Positions 43,116-52,971 of a stretch of DNA of 64,000 nucleotides are shown piece by piece. This stretch comes from Flavobacteriaceae bacterium (GTDB lineage: Bacteria > Bacteroidota > Bacteroidia > Flavobacteriales > Flavobacteriaceae): assembly GCA_028279515.1 (NCBI GenBank), contig JANQNQ010000008.1, positions 656,229 to 720,228 on the forward strand, read 5' to 3'. A program made the position numbers and the translations under genes. The notes below the pieces were generated by a model, which worked only from the letters and a program-made list of their open reading frames with translations, ran no database searches and was not told where the DNA came from. Numbering within the stretch: position 1 is the first letter of the stretch; every line of letters begins with the position of its first letter.

Positions 43116-43309
43116 TTTTCTTCTCAATGAATTAATGAGGGAATGAGTTAATGAAATAATGAAGGAATCTACCAATGTTCAAATCTCAAACTCCAAATCC
43201 CAGCTTTTTGCTTCTAGAAGATTATTCAGCATTCAAAAAATACATGTTAACTTCAAAGCGATAATCTTTTTTAACTTTGGTCGTGATTATGAAAACGTGA
43301 AGTCAAAGT
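43116..43309. repeat. Intergenic mosaic repeat (copy E)
   Basis: The 194-base spacer has AATGAATTAATGAGGGAATG (about 43125-43145) and TTAATGAAATAATGAAGG, which are the reverse complement of the module near 4165-4200. CAAATCTCAAACTCCAAATC (about 43180-43200) relates to a module near 4090. No gene is visible. Confidence 0.55.
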
Positions 43310-43708
43310 ATGGAAAAGAAACGGTATAAAATTGCACTCCATAGTTTAAACGTGTTGTTGATTTTGTTATTTGTACTTCCCCTATGGATAAGTGGTGCTG
43401 TGCGCTGTGAAGATTGCGATTATGTGTGGAAGAGTACCTTTCTTTTTGAAGATACAGGTAGCCTTATTCTGGCCATACCGATAGTTGTTTTGGTTGTACT
43501 CCCGCAAATTATCAAGAAAGTCAAGGTAATCAAGATCATTAGAAGGTCGTCTCTAATACTTTTCTTTCTTTATTCGGCAGTCACTTTTTTAGCGGCTGGG
43601 ATGCCAGCTCAGGATTTTGCACCGAGTTGGGGATTTTTGATCATCATCCTTTTGTTTCCCGTTTCGTTGGTTGTCTATTATTTTGAGAAAGCTCATTTAA
43701 AATATTAG
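43310..43708 (+). CDS. Small four-TM membrane protein of unknown function
   Basis: The 132-residue protein has four hydrophobic segments (about 10-30, 50-68, 80-98, 108-126) and a periplasmic or cytoplasmic loop with CEDC after the first one. I do not recognise a family. It stands alone between two repeat-bearing spacers, so position gives no functional clue. Confidence 0.6.
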   Translation: MEKKRYKIALHSLNVLLILLFVLPLWISGAVRCEDCDYVWKSTFLFEDTGSLILAIPIVVLVVLPQIIKKVKVIKIIRRSSLILFFLYSAVTFLAAGMPAQDFAPSWGFLIIILLFPVSLVVYYFEKAHLKY

Positions 43709-43929
43709 TTGTTCTTTGTAATCTGTACTTAATACTTTGTACTCATTGAAAATCCCAAACTCCAGCTTCTTTATTCATAAACCCAATTCAACATCCAACA
43801 TTCAGCATCAACTAAACAAAGGACTACGCTTTTGAAAAAGCTTCGAGCACTTTTATAATCTCTCTTTTATCCTTCACGGTATCGAGCTATCATTGAGCTG
43901 TCATTAATGCAGAACCACATCTCGGTACT
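43709..43929. repeat. Intergenic mosaic repeat (copy F)
   Basis: TGTACTTAATACTTTGTACTC (about 43725-43745, in two overlapping halves) is the reverse complement of the module at 3990-4020. AATTCAACATCCAACATTCAG-like sequence (about 43785-43810) corresponds to the reverse complement of modules near 4025 and 11455. CGCTTTT-GA-AAAAGC (43827-43842) resembles the start of the leader elements at 44523 and 46814. Confidence 0.55.
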
Positions 43930-44517
43930 ATGAAAACAATACTCAGAATTTTGTTGGTCACTCTATTTGTAGTTGGCTGCACAGGAAAGAAAAAGGACCC
44001 CAAAGCTGAAGCCCTTCAGTATAAATACTTCAATCTGCAACAAGTGGGATGGAAGTCAAAGACGGTGGCTCATTTTTTCAATGACATCAACTACAGAGCT
44101 ACCGAAGTACCTATCCAATACTACATACTAAAAGCACATGACGGGCAGGACCTAGAGCGCGTAGATTCTATCTATAAAAGCATGCAAAACGAACGTATCG
44201 TCGAGATAGAATTTCAACATATTGACGAAAAAGATCTGTTACAAGTCGAATTTACAAAGCAAAGCTATGAAGAGGCTGTAAAATACATCTCCTTCCAAAT
44301 AGCCAAAGATTTTGGGGTTGTCACCAGTTCTGGTGACACGGTTGGTTGTGCCGGGGTCACGTTTGAACGTAATTTCAAAGTGGCCCCTTTTAAACGGCTG
44401 TTGCTTCATTTTGGTAATGTGCCACCCGAAGATACGATTCAATTGATTTACCAAGATTATTTATTCGGAAACGGAACCCTCAAATTCAACTTTCAAGATC
44501 AGCCCATTGAGCTGTAA
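43930..44517 (+). CDS. Hypothetical lipoprotein
   Basis: The 195-residue protein has a lipoprotein signal (VVGC, Cys17) followed by a charged linker (GKKKDPKAE). The rest is soluble and mixed alpha/beta with no motif that I recognise. It contains VGCAGVTFERNF and LLLHFGNVPPEDTI near the C-terminus. It is probably anchored in the outer membrane or facing the periplasm. It is not obviously in an operon with its neighbours. Confidence 0.6.
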   Translation: MKTILRILLVTLFVVGCTGKKKDPKAEALQYKYFNLQQVGWKSKTVAHFFNDINYRATEVPIQYYILKAHDGQDLERVDSIYKSMQNERIVEIEFQHIDEKDLLQVEFTKQSYEEAVKYISFQIAKDFGVVTSSGDTVGCAGVTFERNFKVAPFKRLLLHFGNVPPEDTIQLIYQDYLFGNGTLKFNFQDQPIEL

Positions 44518-44522
44518 CAGAG

Positions 44523-44593
44523 CGCTTTTGAAAAAAAGTGGGGCGCATGTGCAATGCGCATAGGAAACGACTTCTCACGCGCCTACATTTAAT
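44523..44593 (+). promoter_or_regulatory. Shared leader/promoter element, copy 1
   Basis: From CGCTTTTGAA to CCTACATTTAAT the element recurs at 46814-46884. The distance between these two landmarks is exactly 59 bases in both. TACATTTA (44584-44591) is a 7/8 match to the -7 box TAnnTTTG. Internal inverted repeats include CTTTT-GAAA-AAAAG and GCGCAT-GTGCA-ATGCGC. It lies 40 bases before the start of the T9SS-protein gene. Confidence 0.6.
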
Positions 44594-44632
44594 TGACCAG
44601 AATAGAATTAATAACAAAACACCTTTGAAATA

Positions 44633-46717
44633 ATGAGAAAGATTACTTTTTTGTGGCTGTTGGTACTATTTGGTATTACCACCATGAACGCTAATAATAG
44701 CGCGCTGTCAAGTGACAATTCTACTTGTGATTGCGAAGATTTCGCAAACCCGACCTTTACCTGGAGCCTAGATCCAGAGACCTGTACAGCTACTTTTACT
44801 GCTGACCCTATTGATAATTGTAGTGGCGAACTCGAATATGGTTGGGCCATTAATGGTGCTCCTTCAGTCTCATCGGGAAACAATCCTGTATTCGAAATAG
44901 AGAATGTGCCTTATTTGCAACAAGTGGTCCTCAAGGTGAATCGTATTTCTAGTATTAGTGTTTCTGAGGCCTGTCAAGGTTCGACCACGGTAGATATTAA
45001 TGATGCTGTTTGTTTTAATCCAGACGATATTACTGTGACAAAGCAAGCCTATCGAAATGGATCGGAAATAGAGATTAACTCAGAGTACACCGGACGCGTA
45101 TTCGAATGGCGTGTTACCATTGAGAATTCTTCTGCAAGCAGCGTTCTCTTTGGATATATTGACCACTTCTACAAAATGTTTGACCCTATGGGGGTAGAGG
45201 TTACGCCACTTCCGGCAGATTGCATATTTACAGTAGAGTGGGGTGCATCATCTGTTGAAGTTAATGGGTCTGTCGATACATCCATTCCCTTAACAGTGAA
45301 TACATTCTCGACTTTTATACTGCAACCAGGAACAACTGTTTTGAGATACAAAGTAAGAACTTGTAACAATGGTGCGTACAGAGGGTATGATTTTGAAAAT
45401 TGTTTTGAGTGGTCACTTCCTGGACCATTTCCAGGTTCAACAACCACTTGTGATACCATTAAACTCGTATATGGATGCCCTATTGGAATGACTGACGGGT
45501 TTTGTTTAGACCCTTATGAAATTGAACAAGGCGATGTACTCGAGAGCCACATGACAGGTCATACTACGTTTTTGAATGTGTCTAGGATGGAAGGAGATTT
45601 GATTTATAATGGTTCATGGGTAAGTACACCAGAGCTGGACTTGGACCCATTACTTGATGACAACTACTTCGAAATCACTACAACTCCTATCGGACCCAAT
45701 GCCTATCATTTTATCATATTTAGTGATACAGGAACTTTTAATATTGGCGGTGCTGGAGTAGGAGGTACTTGGAACCCATTTAAGGTAGAAGCAACTCTAT
45801 TAGACGACTTGAACGATTGTATCGAGTTTGCGGTAGCCAATTTCGAGATGACAAGTTCTGGAATCACACAGCCTGTATATATTGATCCCGGGGCTTTTTG
45901 TGGAGAGACTGGAACCCTACCTGCTGGAGGCGGTAACGAACCTGCCTGGATCACGGCACCAGTCGGTACAGAATGTGTGGGAACAACACCTGTAACCCTA
46001 ACGGCTTCTGGACCTTTTCAAACACAGCATCCAGATGTTACCTATATGTGGTCTACCGGGCATACTACACAAACGATTGATGTAACTGTAGGAGGCACAT
46101 ATAGTGTGGATATCATTGACAGCACGGGTTGTTTCAGAGAAGCAGAGATCACCATTGATAGTTGCCCCGCCGCTTGTCAATGCGGAGATTTGAACCCACA
46201 GATTCAATTAGCCATTGTGAACACTTGTTCGGTTGAAGTAGACGTAAATACAGCGAACTGTTCTAATCTAACGGATGTTACGTATCAATGGACATTTTCG
46301 AATGGAAATACGTTTACAGGAGAAAATCCACCAATACAATCACAAGCCTTCGACAATAACTTTTGGGCAAAATTGAAAGTGAACTATACACTTGACGGAA
46401 CCAACTATTGTTTGGAAGAGGTAAAGAATGAAATATTTATCCCGTGTAGAGGAAAGGGAAAATCAAGAAGTTCTTTTGAAGTATTCCCAAATCCAGCAAA
46501 AGACTTAGTGAGCATTCAGGTAGAAGGAGATACAAAAACGGCTGATTTTCAACTACTCAATATGCAAGGTCAGGTGCTTGATACTACAACCTATGATCAA
46601 GCAAGAAGAAACACAAATTTGAGCTTTGATGTCTCAAAGGTAAAGCCAGGAATCTACTTTGTACGATTCAACGATAACGCAGGCAATGTAGTTGTCAAGC
46701 GTTTGGTGATCCAATAA
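44633..46717 (+). CDS. Secreted protein with Ig/PKD-like domain and T9SS type A sorting domain
   Basis: The 694-residue protein has a signal peptide (MRKITFLWLLVLFGITTMNA). It has a Cys-rich N-terminal region, an Ig- or PKD-like domain near 470-550 (YMWSTGHTTQTIDVTVGG, YSVDIIDSTGCF), and a C-terminal T9SS type A domain (about 620-694: FEVFPNPAKDLVSI, KPGIYFVRF, KRLVIQ). The family predicts export through the outer membrane by the type IX system and attachment or release at the surface. It shares a leader element with the large Rhs-locus gene downstream, so the two may be co-regulated. The specific function is unknown. Confidence 0.85.
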   Translation: MRKITFLWLLVLFGITTMNANNSALSSDNSTCDCEDFANPTFTWSLDPETCTATFTADPIDNCSGELEYGWAINGAPSVSSGNNPVFEIENVPYLQQVVLKVNRISSISVSEACQGSTTVDINDAVCFNPDDITVTKQAYRNGSEIEINSEYTGRVFEWRVTIENSSASSVLFGYIDHFYKMFDPMGVEVTPLPADCIFTVEWGASSVEVNGSVDTSIPLTVNTFSTFILQPGTTVLRYKVRTCNNGAYRGYDFENCFEWSLPGPFPGSTTTCDTIKLVYGCPIGMTDGFCLDPYEIEQGDVLESHMTGHTTFLNVSRMEGDLIYNGSWVSTPELDLDPLLDDNYFEITTTPIGPNAYHFIIFSDTGTFNIGGAGVGGTWNPFKVEATLLDDLNDCIEFAVANFEMTSSGITQPVYIDPGAFCGETGTLPAGGGNEPAWITAPVGTECVGTTPVTLTASGPFQTQHPDVTYMWSTGHTTQTIDVTVGGTYSVDIIDSTGCFREAEITIDSCPAACQCGDLNPQIQLAIVNTCSVEVDVNTANCSNLTDVTYQWTFSNGNTFTGENPPIQSQAFDNNFWAKLKVNYTLDGTNYCLEEVKNEIFIPCRGKGKSRSSFEVFPNPAKDLVSIQVEGDTKTADFQLLNMQGQVLDTTTYDQARRNTNLSFDVSKVKPGIYFVRFNDNAGNVVVKRLVIQ

Positions 46718-46738
46718 ACCAAACTGCTGAGCACGAAG

Positions 46739-46766
46739 TCCCGGAATGTAATTTCCGGGATTTTTG
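46739..46766 (+). terminator. Intrinsic terminator of the T9SS-protein gene
   Basis: TCCCGGAA-TGTAAT-TTCCGGGA is a perfect 8-base stem with a 6-base loop, followed by TTTTTG. It starts 22 bases after the stop codon. It separates this gene from the Rhs locus. Confidence 0.88.
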
Positions 46767-46813
46767 TTTGTGGTCGAAGCTATCCAAAAACAACAGATTG
46801 AAAAGTAGTCATA

Positions 46814-46884
46814 CGCTTTTGAAGAAAAGCGCGACGCTTATGAGATGTGCCTATGATAGAAGTTGTTAGGCACCTACATTTAAT
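46814..46884 (+). promoter_or_regulatory. Shared leader/promoter element, copy 2
   Basis: This is the second copy of the element at 44523-44593, with the same 59-base spacing between CGCTTTTGAA and CCTACATTTAAT. TACATTTA is at 46875-46882. Here CGCTTTT-GAAG-AAAAGCG, AAGCG-CGA-CGCTT and GTGCCTA-N13-TAGGCAC form perfect hairpins. It lies 24 bases before the start codon of the SpvB-like gene. Confidence 0.6.
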
Positions 46885-46907
46885 AGTGTTTATAATTTTT
46901 AGAAGTC

Positions 46908-49900
46908 ATGATTAAAAGAATAAGATCACACAAGCTATCCAAGATCATTGCCAGTTATCTGGCCATCCAGATGATTACCGCAACGATACAACCCGGAAAC
47001 TTGTACGCACTTACAAGTGGTCCGTCACAACCCGAATTTAATGCATTCACCCCGATCGGAACTTCAGATATGGTGAACTTATCTTCTGGAGATTTTAATT
47101 ACAACATTCCAATCATGGATGTGGGAGGATATCCACTCAATCTAGCCTATGATTCAGGAATCAACATGGACCAAGAGGCTTCTTGGGTAGGGCTTGGCTG
47201 GAACCTCAACGTGGGACAAATAAACAGACAAGTGCGTGGGTTGCCCGATGATTTTAACGGTGATATCCTGACCTATGAAAATAAGATGAAACGAAATAAA
47301 ACGGTCGGAATGACCTTTAAGGCCAATGCCCAAGCATTTGGTTTGGAAGCAGGGCCAAAGTTTGGTCTAACCGTTCAGTACAATAATTATGAAGGGATTT
47401 CTTTTAAACCCTCGTATGGCTTCTCATGGGACATCAATGAAAATGTGTCGGTCGGAATGAACCTTTCTACTTCTGCGACTGAAGGCGTCAGTGTCTCGCC
47501 AAGTGTCAATATACACAGAAGTCAAAAACAAATAGAAGAAGGGGCCAATAGTCTGTCTGGAAGCATTGGTGTAGGATACAATTCTAGACAAGGATTGACA
47601 TCTTTGAATTTATCAGCTTCCACTTCAAGGATTCTTCAAAAAGGACATGAAAAAACAGCGGATAGCGATAAACAATACGAACTTAATGCCGGTACCTCAG
47701 GTTCAGGAAGTATTTCTTTTGTAAATAACACATTTACCCCGGCAAAACGAACGGCTTATAAAAACACGAACATTACTTTCGGCGCGTCGATTGGTGCAGA
47801 CTTTTGGGGCATCGATGGCGAGGTAGGGCTAGACGCCTTTGCAACGGTGCAAAAGCTAAGAGACGAAGGTCCGGCACATGAAAGGGGCTTTGGATATCAA
47901 TTCACTGAAAATGCCTCGAAGCATGACATTCTAGATTTTAATAAAGAGAAAGATGGCGTGGTCAGTAAAAATACATTGGCACTTGCTCCGACAAACTATA
48001 CCTATGACCTGTATTCTATCAATGGACAAGGAATTGGTGGTATGTTTCGTCCGTTTAGAGGAAATGTTGGATATGTATACGACCAATACGTTCAAGATCA
48101 AGGTGATGGAGGTAACTTAGGGGTTGAGATAGAAGGTGCAACGGGTTATCACATCGGGGTTGACCTAAAAAACTCACCTTCAGAAAGCCATACGGGTGTA
48201 TGGGAAACCAATGCCACTTCGTTCTTTAGACCTGCCGATCCAGCTTCAAACAAACTGGACTATGAGTCTGTATATTTCAAATCGATAGGAGAGCTTCGCG
48301 TTGATGAAGAAGCTACTTACTTTCAGAACACCCTTGGAGGATATAATCCTGTAGCACTTACAATTGGAGGAAGTGTCTATGCTCCTGGAAAATATGCCCG
48401 AAACAACTTCACTCAAAAAACATACGGACCTGATAATGCACCAGAATACGGAATCATACCAACAGGAGGATTTACAGGTAAATTAAAGCGCCAACGTCGC
48501 GAAAAAAGAAATCAATCCATTCTTCAATTTACTAAAAAACAAGTTCAGGATATGGGGGCTGCTTCGCTTATCAAAGTGAACAGTGCTGCGAAACCAGACC
48601 ATACTGCAGGAATGCACATTTTACAACCCGATGGGTCTACTTACATATTCGGCGAAACTGCCTATAACCATCAGAAAAAGGAGGCTTCTTTCGCAGTAAG
48701 AAACACTGGGAATTGCGCTAACGGAACCGTAACCTACCTCGGTTCAGAGAACACCTTCGGAAACTCAAGCGGAATTGATAATTACTTTAATAGGGTAACG
48801 ACGCCTGCATATGCGCATACCTATTTACTTTCGGCAGTCGTGTCTGCTGATTATGAAGATGTGACAGGTGATGGATTGTCAGACGATGATCTGGGAGTAT
48901 ACACCAAGTTCAATTATGTGACAAAGAATTCAGGATACCAATGGCGCATTCCATACAATGAATTCGAGGCTTCTTTTAATGAAGGCCTAAAGACCAATCG
49001 TTTTGACCAAAAGGGAAGTTATGTCTATGGTCAAAAGGAACTAAAATATATCGAAACCATCGAGACCAAAACACATGTGGCGGTTTTTGACATCAGTGCA
49101 CGAAAAGATGGTTATGGCGTAAATGGTGAAAATGGGGGAGGAAACATCAACACATCAAGTAAGATGTACAAGCTCAACAAGATTTCCCTTTATGCCAAGC
49201 CAGAATACAAGTTGTTGACAGATGGCAATCCCAATAATGATGACGGTATCTCCCCTATAAAAGTAGCGCACTTCATCTATAAATATGATCTGTGTAAAGG
49301 CGTGCCAAATAACTTCGACGGTGCACCAGACGCTCACGAAATTTCTAATGATGGGGGTAAGCTGACACTAGATCAGGTGTACTTTACTTATAGAGATTCA
49401 AAAATGGGAAAATACACGCCCTATCAATTTCATTACGGTCGTGATTTTGATGGCGATGGAGAAATCGATAATAACTATCCCTATTCTTTAAAGGCGTATG
49501 ATGTTTGGGGCAACTATAAGCCCAATCAAGGCGGGTGTTTAGTGGACGACGAGTTGACCGCACCAGAGTTTCCTTTCGTACAACAAGAGAGTCAAGAAGA
49601 ACAAAACAAATATGCTTCAGCTTGGTCTTTGTCAACCATTGATTTGCCTTCCGGCGGAAAACTAGAGATTGAATACGAATCTGACGACTACCAATATGTA
49701 CAAGATAAAAAAGCGATGCAAATGTTTAAAGTGGTCGGGGTTACGCCTGAAATTTCAGGAACACCGTCAGCTTCTGACATCAGTTCCAATGAAGCGCCTC
49801 AAGACCTCTTCCATCCCATGACCTACGCGCACGATGCGAAACATCTGATTGTCGAAATTCCTGAAGCGGGGCTTACACCAGCCGAATTTCAACAAAAGTA

Positions 49901-52900
49901 CATCGGCGAGCATATTGATAAACCGATCTACTTCAGATTCTTGTTGCAAATGGTCAAGGGGAAACCGCAGAGTTATGACTATGTCGAAGGATACTTGAAT
50001 ATGGACCCCGCAGCAGGATTCCACACCTTTTCAAGTAACGGAAAAAATTATGGGACCATACCGATAGCATTTTCTGATATGGAAGGAGGAATTAGTGCAG
50101 ATAGAGATGTAAACCCGATCTCAAAGGCGGGATGGTACTTCGGAAGACAATTTCTAAACCGACAGGTCTACGGACTCGAATTGAACCCTGGAAGTGAAGA
50201 TATTGGAGATATCGCTAGAGCCCTAGGCGGAAGCTTAGGAGCCATCTCTGAGATTTTTGAAGGGCCCAATGAAAGCTTAAGGCAAAAGTTATGTGCACGA
50301 AAATACAAACCGGGAAAATCGTGGATCCGACTGCAACATAGCGGAGACCAAAAGTTGGGCGGAGGTGTCCGAGTTAAAAAAATCCAATTGCACGATGAAT
50401 GGGATCAAATGGTCGGAGTGAATACAACCGACGAAGACCTCTTAAAGCGATACCGTTCACGATATGGCCAAGAATACGAATACACAGGTACAGATGGAAA
50501 CTCTAGCGGAGTGGCCACGTACGAACCCAACATGAGCAAAGAAAACCCATTAGTGATGCCTTTCTACAATGAAGGAGAAGACCTAGTGGCGCCAAGAGAG
50601 ATCAGCTATACCGAAAAACCCTTCGGAGAGTCCTTCTTTCCTTCACCAACAGTTACTTACGGAAGAGTTACAGTCAAAAATCTTCAGCGTTTAGAAGGAG
50701 ATATTGAAGTAAAAAAACATGCGACTGGATGGGTGGTAATTGAATTCTTTACCTCGAAAAACTTTCCGACAATAACAGACTACACCCGATTAAACACAGG
50801 GGGCTACTATTCCAATGAAGACCAAGCGATTAGACAAGTCATAAATGGGTTGTTAGGACTCGAAGTTGAAACCGAAACCGAATTAACACTTTCTCAAGGA
50901 TTCGTAGTACGAACCAACGACATGAATGGTAAGAAAAAGAAACAATCCATTTATAATGAAGGAGGAGCCTTTATCTCTGGGGTCGATTACGAATACAGTG
51001 TCAAAGAGTCAGGAAATGAAGTCAACAATAATCTTCCCGTGATCTTTGAAGATGGAAGCGTAAGCGACCAACATGAAATTGGAGTGCACTATGATGTGAT
51101 CACCGATTTTAGAGAGAGTTATTCATATTCTCGAACCTTTGGAGTTCATGGAAACGTAGCCGGATTTATTATTGGGATCTTCCCGATCATTATCCCGACA
51201 TCATTCCCAGAAAGAGCGGTTCACGAAAAAACCCTACATACTACAACAACGACCAAAGTGATTCACTCTACGGGCATACTGAAGAAAAAAGTTGCCCATG
51301 ATCTAGGGTCCAGAGTTTCGACTGAAAACTTAGCGTGGGATGCAGGCTCAGGTCAAGTATTGCTCACAAAGACCATCAATGAGTACGATGACCAATATTA
51401 CAGTTTTACCTACCCGGCACACTGGTTCTATGAAAATATGGGCAAAGCCACAAACAATGTGGGGATTCAAGGAGGTCTGATCAGCGGAGATACAGGCGAG
51501 CCTGATAATCCTAACAGACATCTGTTTACCCTCACTGGAGGAAATGGTGATAGCGCCAGTGATATTTTCACTTTAGGAGATGAGCTGTTTGTGTACAATG
51601 ATAACGGGGCGCCTGACGAGAAGCTCTGGGTAGTTGATATCAATGGTAACAACGTGACCCTGATGAATCGTGATGGTTATGTGATCAATCAGTCATGCTC
51701 TGAGGTAACCAAAGGAGACCTGGATTTTAGAATTGTAAGATCTGGATTCAGAAACCTACAGTCGGGCTCTATGGCCACAGTAACTAGTATGGTGAACCCA
51801 ATTGATGTAGACAATGATGCCGATCAAGAAAATGGTGAGTACAACAATATAACGGCAACATCTTTTGCCTATGACGGAACAGGCACCAACCCAAGGATTA
51901 TCAATAGCAGTGCAATAGAGTTCTCAGATTACTGGAAACTGCAGCAAGAGCGTAACATGCCACAAATGCCAACCAGCGTGATAGAACTTTATGAACAAGC
52001 CATTACGCAAGGCACCAACCCGGCAATTTTGCCAGAGAATTACGGCTTCAATCCTTACGTCTTGAATGCACGAGGTGATTGGAAAGCCATCAAATCTTAT
52101 GCGTATTTAACAGGAAGAAAAGGTGCGCAAGAAATCAATCAAGGAACTTCACCGAGGTTTGAAGGTTATTTCACCAAATTCAACCCATACTATAAACTGA
52201 ACCAAACGGCTTGGGAGAAAGACCCGACCAATTGGACTTTCGCAAGTCAAGTAACGCAGAACAGCCCGTTTGGCGCTGAGTTGGAAAATAAGGACGCCTT
52301 AGGACGATTCTCGGCAGCACAATACGGATACAATTACACACTGCCAACGGCGGTAGGCTCTAACAGCATGTATCGCGAATTAGGCTACGACGGGTTTGAA
52401 GACTACACATACGATGGTAACGATAACAACGCAACCGCCCACTTTGGAGTGTTCCAAGGGCAAGACGGGACAAGTCTCACCGATGCTACTTCACACTCAG
52501 GACGCCATAGTCTTAAGGTGAATGCGGGTAATACATTACTGATGTCAAGCAATATCAATGTATTGAACTACGAAGTAGAGCAACCAGAGTGTCCAACCTG
52601 TCCGCCAGGATGTGTCGAGTTACCAGATGGTACATGTGATTGTGGTACTGATGAGTGTCCAACATACTCTTCTCCATATGATATTGATACTTCAGGAGTA
52701 CAAACAGTATACACATACGAGCAACTTTTCGGTATATCTGGAGTAATTATCGATTCAGCTGTAGTGGATGAAGCACATAGTAATTGTGATGGTGCTACCG
52801 TTACTGTTGACCCAATCGCCATGACGGCTACTTTAACGCATGATTGTCCCAGTACTGGTTTCATTTCCATTTACGTCGACTTCGTAATCTCAGGAGTCCC

Positions 52901-52949
52901 ACTTAGCTGTGAAACGCAGGTTCAGTTGAGATTCTGTGATACTTGTTAA
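46908..52949 (+). CDS. Giant SpvB/TcB-like N-terminal partner of a Rhs/YD-repeat locus
   Basis: The 2013-residue protein has a weak N-terminal export signal (about 12-34). It then shows the Bacteroidota Rhs-partner signature PEFNAFTPIGTSDMVNLSSG, YNIPIMDVGGYPLNLAYDS and SWVGLGWNLNVGQINRQVRG. The body is beta-rich with many Gly, Tyr, Asn and Asp residues, like shell-forming domains. It ends in a Cys-rich tail with CPTCPPGCVELPDGTCDCG and a further beta domain ending in RFCDTC. Similar proteins typically precede Rhs genes and may form part of a protective shell for a toxin. It starts the Rhs-type operon; the next gene begins 22 bases after its stop. Confidence 0.75.
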   Translation: MIKRIRSHKLSKIIASYLAIQMITATIQPGNLYALTSGPSQPEFNAFTPIGTSDMVNLSSGDFNYNIPIMDVGGYPLNLAYDSGINMDQEASWVGLGWNLNVGQINRQVRGLPDDFNGDILTYENKMKRNKTVGMTFKANAQAFGLEAGPKFGLTVQYNNYEGISFKPSYGFSWDINENVSVGMNLSTSATEGVSVSPSVNIHRSQKQIEEGANSLSGSIGVGYNSRQGLTSLNLSASTSRILQKGHEKTADSDKQYELNAGTSGSGSISFVNNTFTPAKRTAYKNTNITFGASIGADFWGIDGEVGLDAFATVQKLRDEGPAHERGFGYQFTENASKHDILDFNKEKDGVVSKNTLALAPTNYTYDLYSINGQGIGGMFRPFRGNVGYVYDQYVQDQGDGGNLGVEIEGATGYHIGVDLKNSPSESHTGVWETNATSFFRPADPASNKLDYESVYFKSIGELRVDEEATYFQNTLGGYNPVALTIGGSVYAPGKYARNNFTQKTYGPDNAPEYGIIPTGGFTGKLKRQRREKRNQSILQFTKKQVQDMGAASLIKVNSAAKPDHTAGMHILQPDGSTYIFGETAYNHQKKEASFAVRNTGNCANGTVTYLGSENTFGNSSGIDNYFNRVTTPAYAHTYLLSAVVSADYEDVTGDGLSDDDLGVYTKFNYVTKNSGYQWRIPYNEFEASFNEGLKTNRFDQKGSYVYGQKELKYIETIETKTHVAVFDISARKDGYGVNGENGGGNINTSSKMYKLNKISLYAKPEYKLLTDGNPNNDDGISPIKVAHFIYKYDLCKGVPNNFDGAPDAHEISNDGGKLTLDQVYFTYRDSKMGKYTPYQFHYGRDFDGDGEIDNNYPYSLKAYDVWGNYKPNQGGCLVDDELTAPEFPFVQQESQEEQNKYASAWSLSTIDLPSGGKLEIEYESDDYQYVQDKKAMQMFKVVGVTPEISGTPSASDISSNEAPQDLFHPMTYAHDAKHLIVEIPEAGLTPAEFQQKYIGEHIDKPIYFRFLLQMVKGKPQSYDYVEGYLNMDPAAGFHTFSSNGKNYGTIPIAFSDMEGGISADRDVNPISKAGWYFGRQFLNRQVYGLELNPGSEDIGDIARALGGSLGAISEIFEGPNESLRQKLCARKYKPGKSWIRLQHSGDQKLGGGVRVKKIQLHDEWDQMVGVNTTDEDLLKRYRSRYGQEYEYTGTDGNSSGVATYEPNMSKENPLVMPFYNEGEDLVAPREISYTEKPFGESFFPSPTVTYGRVTVKNLQRLEGDIEVKKHATGWVVIEFFTSKNFPTITDYTRLNTGGYYSNEDQAIRQVINGLLGLEVETETELTLSQGFVVRTNDMNGKKKKQSIYNEGGAFISGVDYEYSVKESGNEVNNNLPVIFEDGSVSDQHEIGVHYDVITDFRESYSYSRTFGVHGNVAGFIIGIFPIIIPTSFPERAVHEKTLHTTTTTKVIHSTGILKKKVAHDLGSRVSTENLAWDAGSGQVLLTKTINEYDDQYYSFTYPAHWFYENMGKATNNVGIQGGLISGDTGEPDNPNRHLFTLTGGNGDSASDIFTLGDELFVYNDNGAPDEKLWVVDINGNNVTLMNRDGYVINQSCSEVTKGDLDFRIVRSGFRNLQSGSMATVTSMVNPIDVDNDADQENGEYNNITATSFAYDGTGTNPRIINSSAIEFSDYWKLQQERNMPQMPTSVIELYEQAITQGTNPAILPENYGFNPYVLNARGDWKAIKSYAYLTGRKGAQEINQGTSPRFEGYFTKFNPYYKLNQTAWEKDPTNWTFASQVTQNSPFGAELENKDALGRFSAAQYGYNYTLPTAVGSNSMYRELGYDGFEDYTYDGNDNNATAHFGVFQGQDGTSLTDATSHSGRHSLKVNAGNTLLMSSNINVLNYEVEQPECPTCPPGCVELPDGTCDCGTDECPTYSSPYDIDTSGVQTVYTYEQLFGISGVIIDSAVVDEAHSNCDGATVTVDPIAMTATLTHDCPSTGFISIYVDFVISGVPLSCETQVQLRFCDTC

Positions 52950-52971
52950 TAATCAAATAATAACGCTTTAT

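Noticed and set aside
46814..46884. Invertible promoter (phase variation) because of GTGCCTA/TAGGCAC arms
   Set aside because: Arms are only 7 bases, 13 apart, not shared by the other leader copy, and no recombinase is nearby.
52936..52971. Upstream ATG for the small Rhs-locus gene, overlapping the partner gene
   Set aside because: It would place 12 extra residues before a clean signal peptide and overlap the previous gene; the ATG at 52972 fits better.
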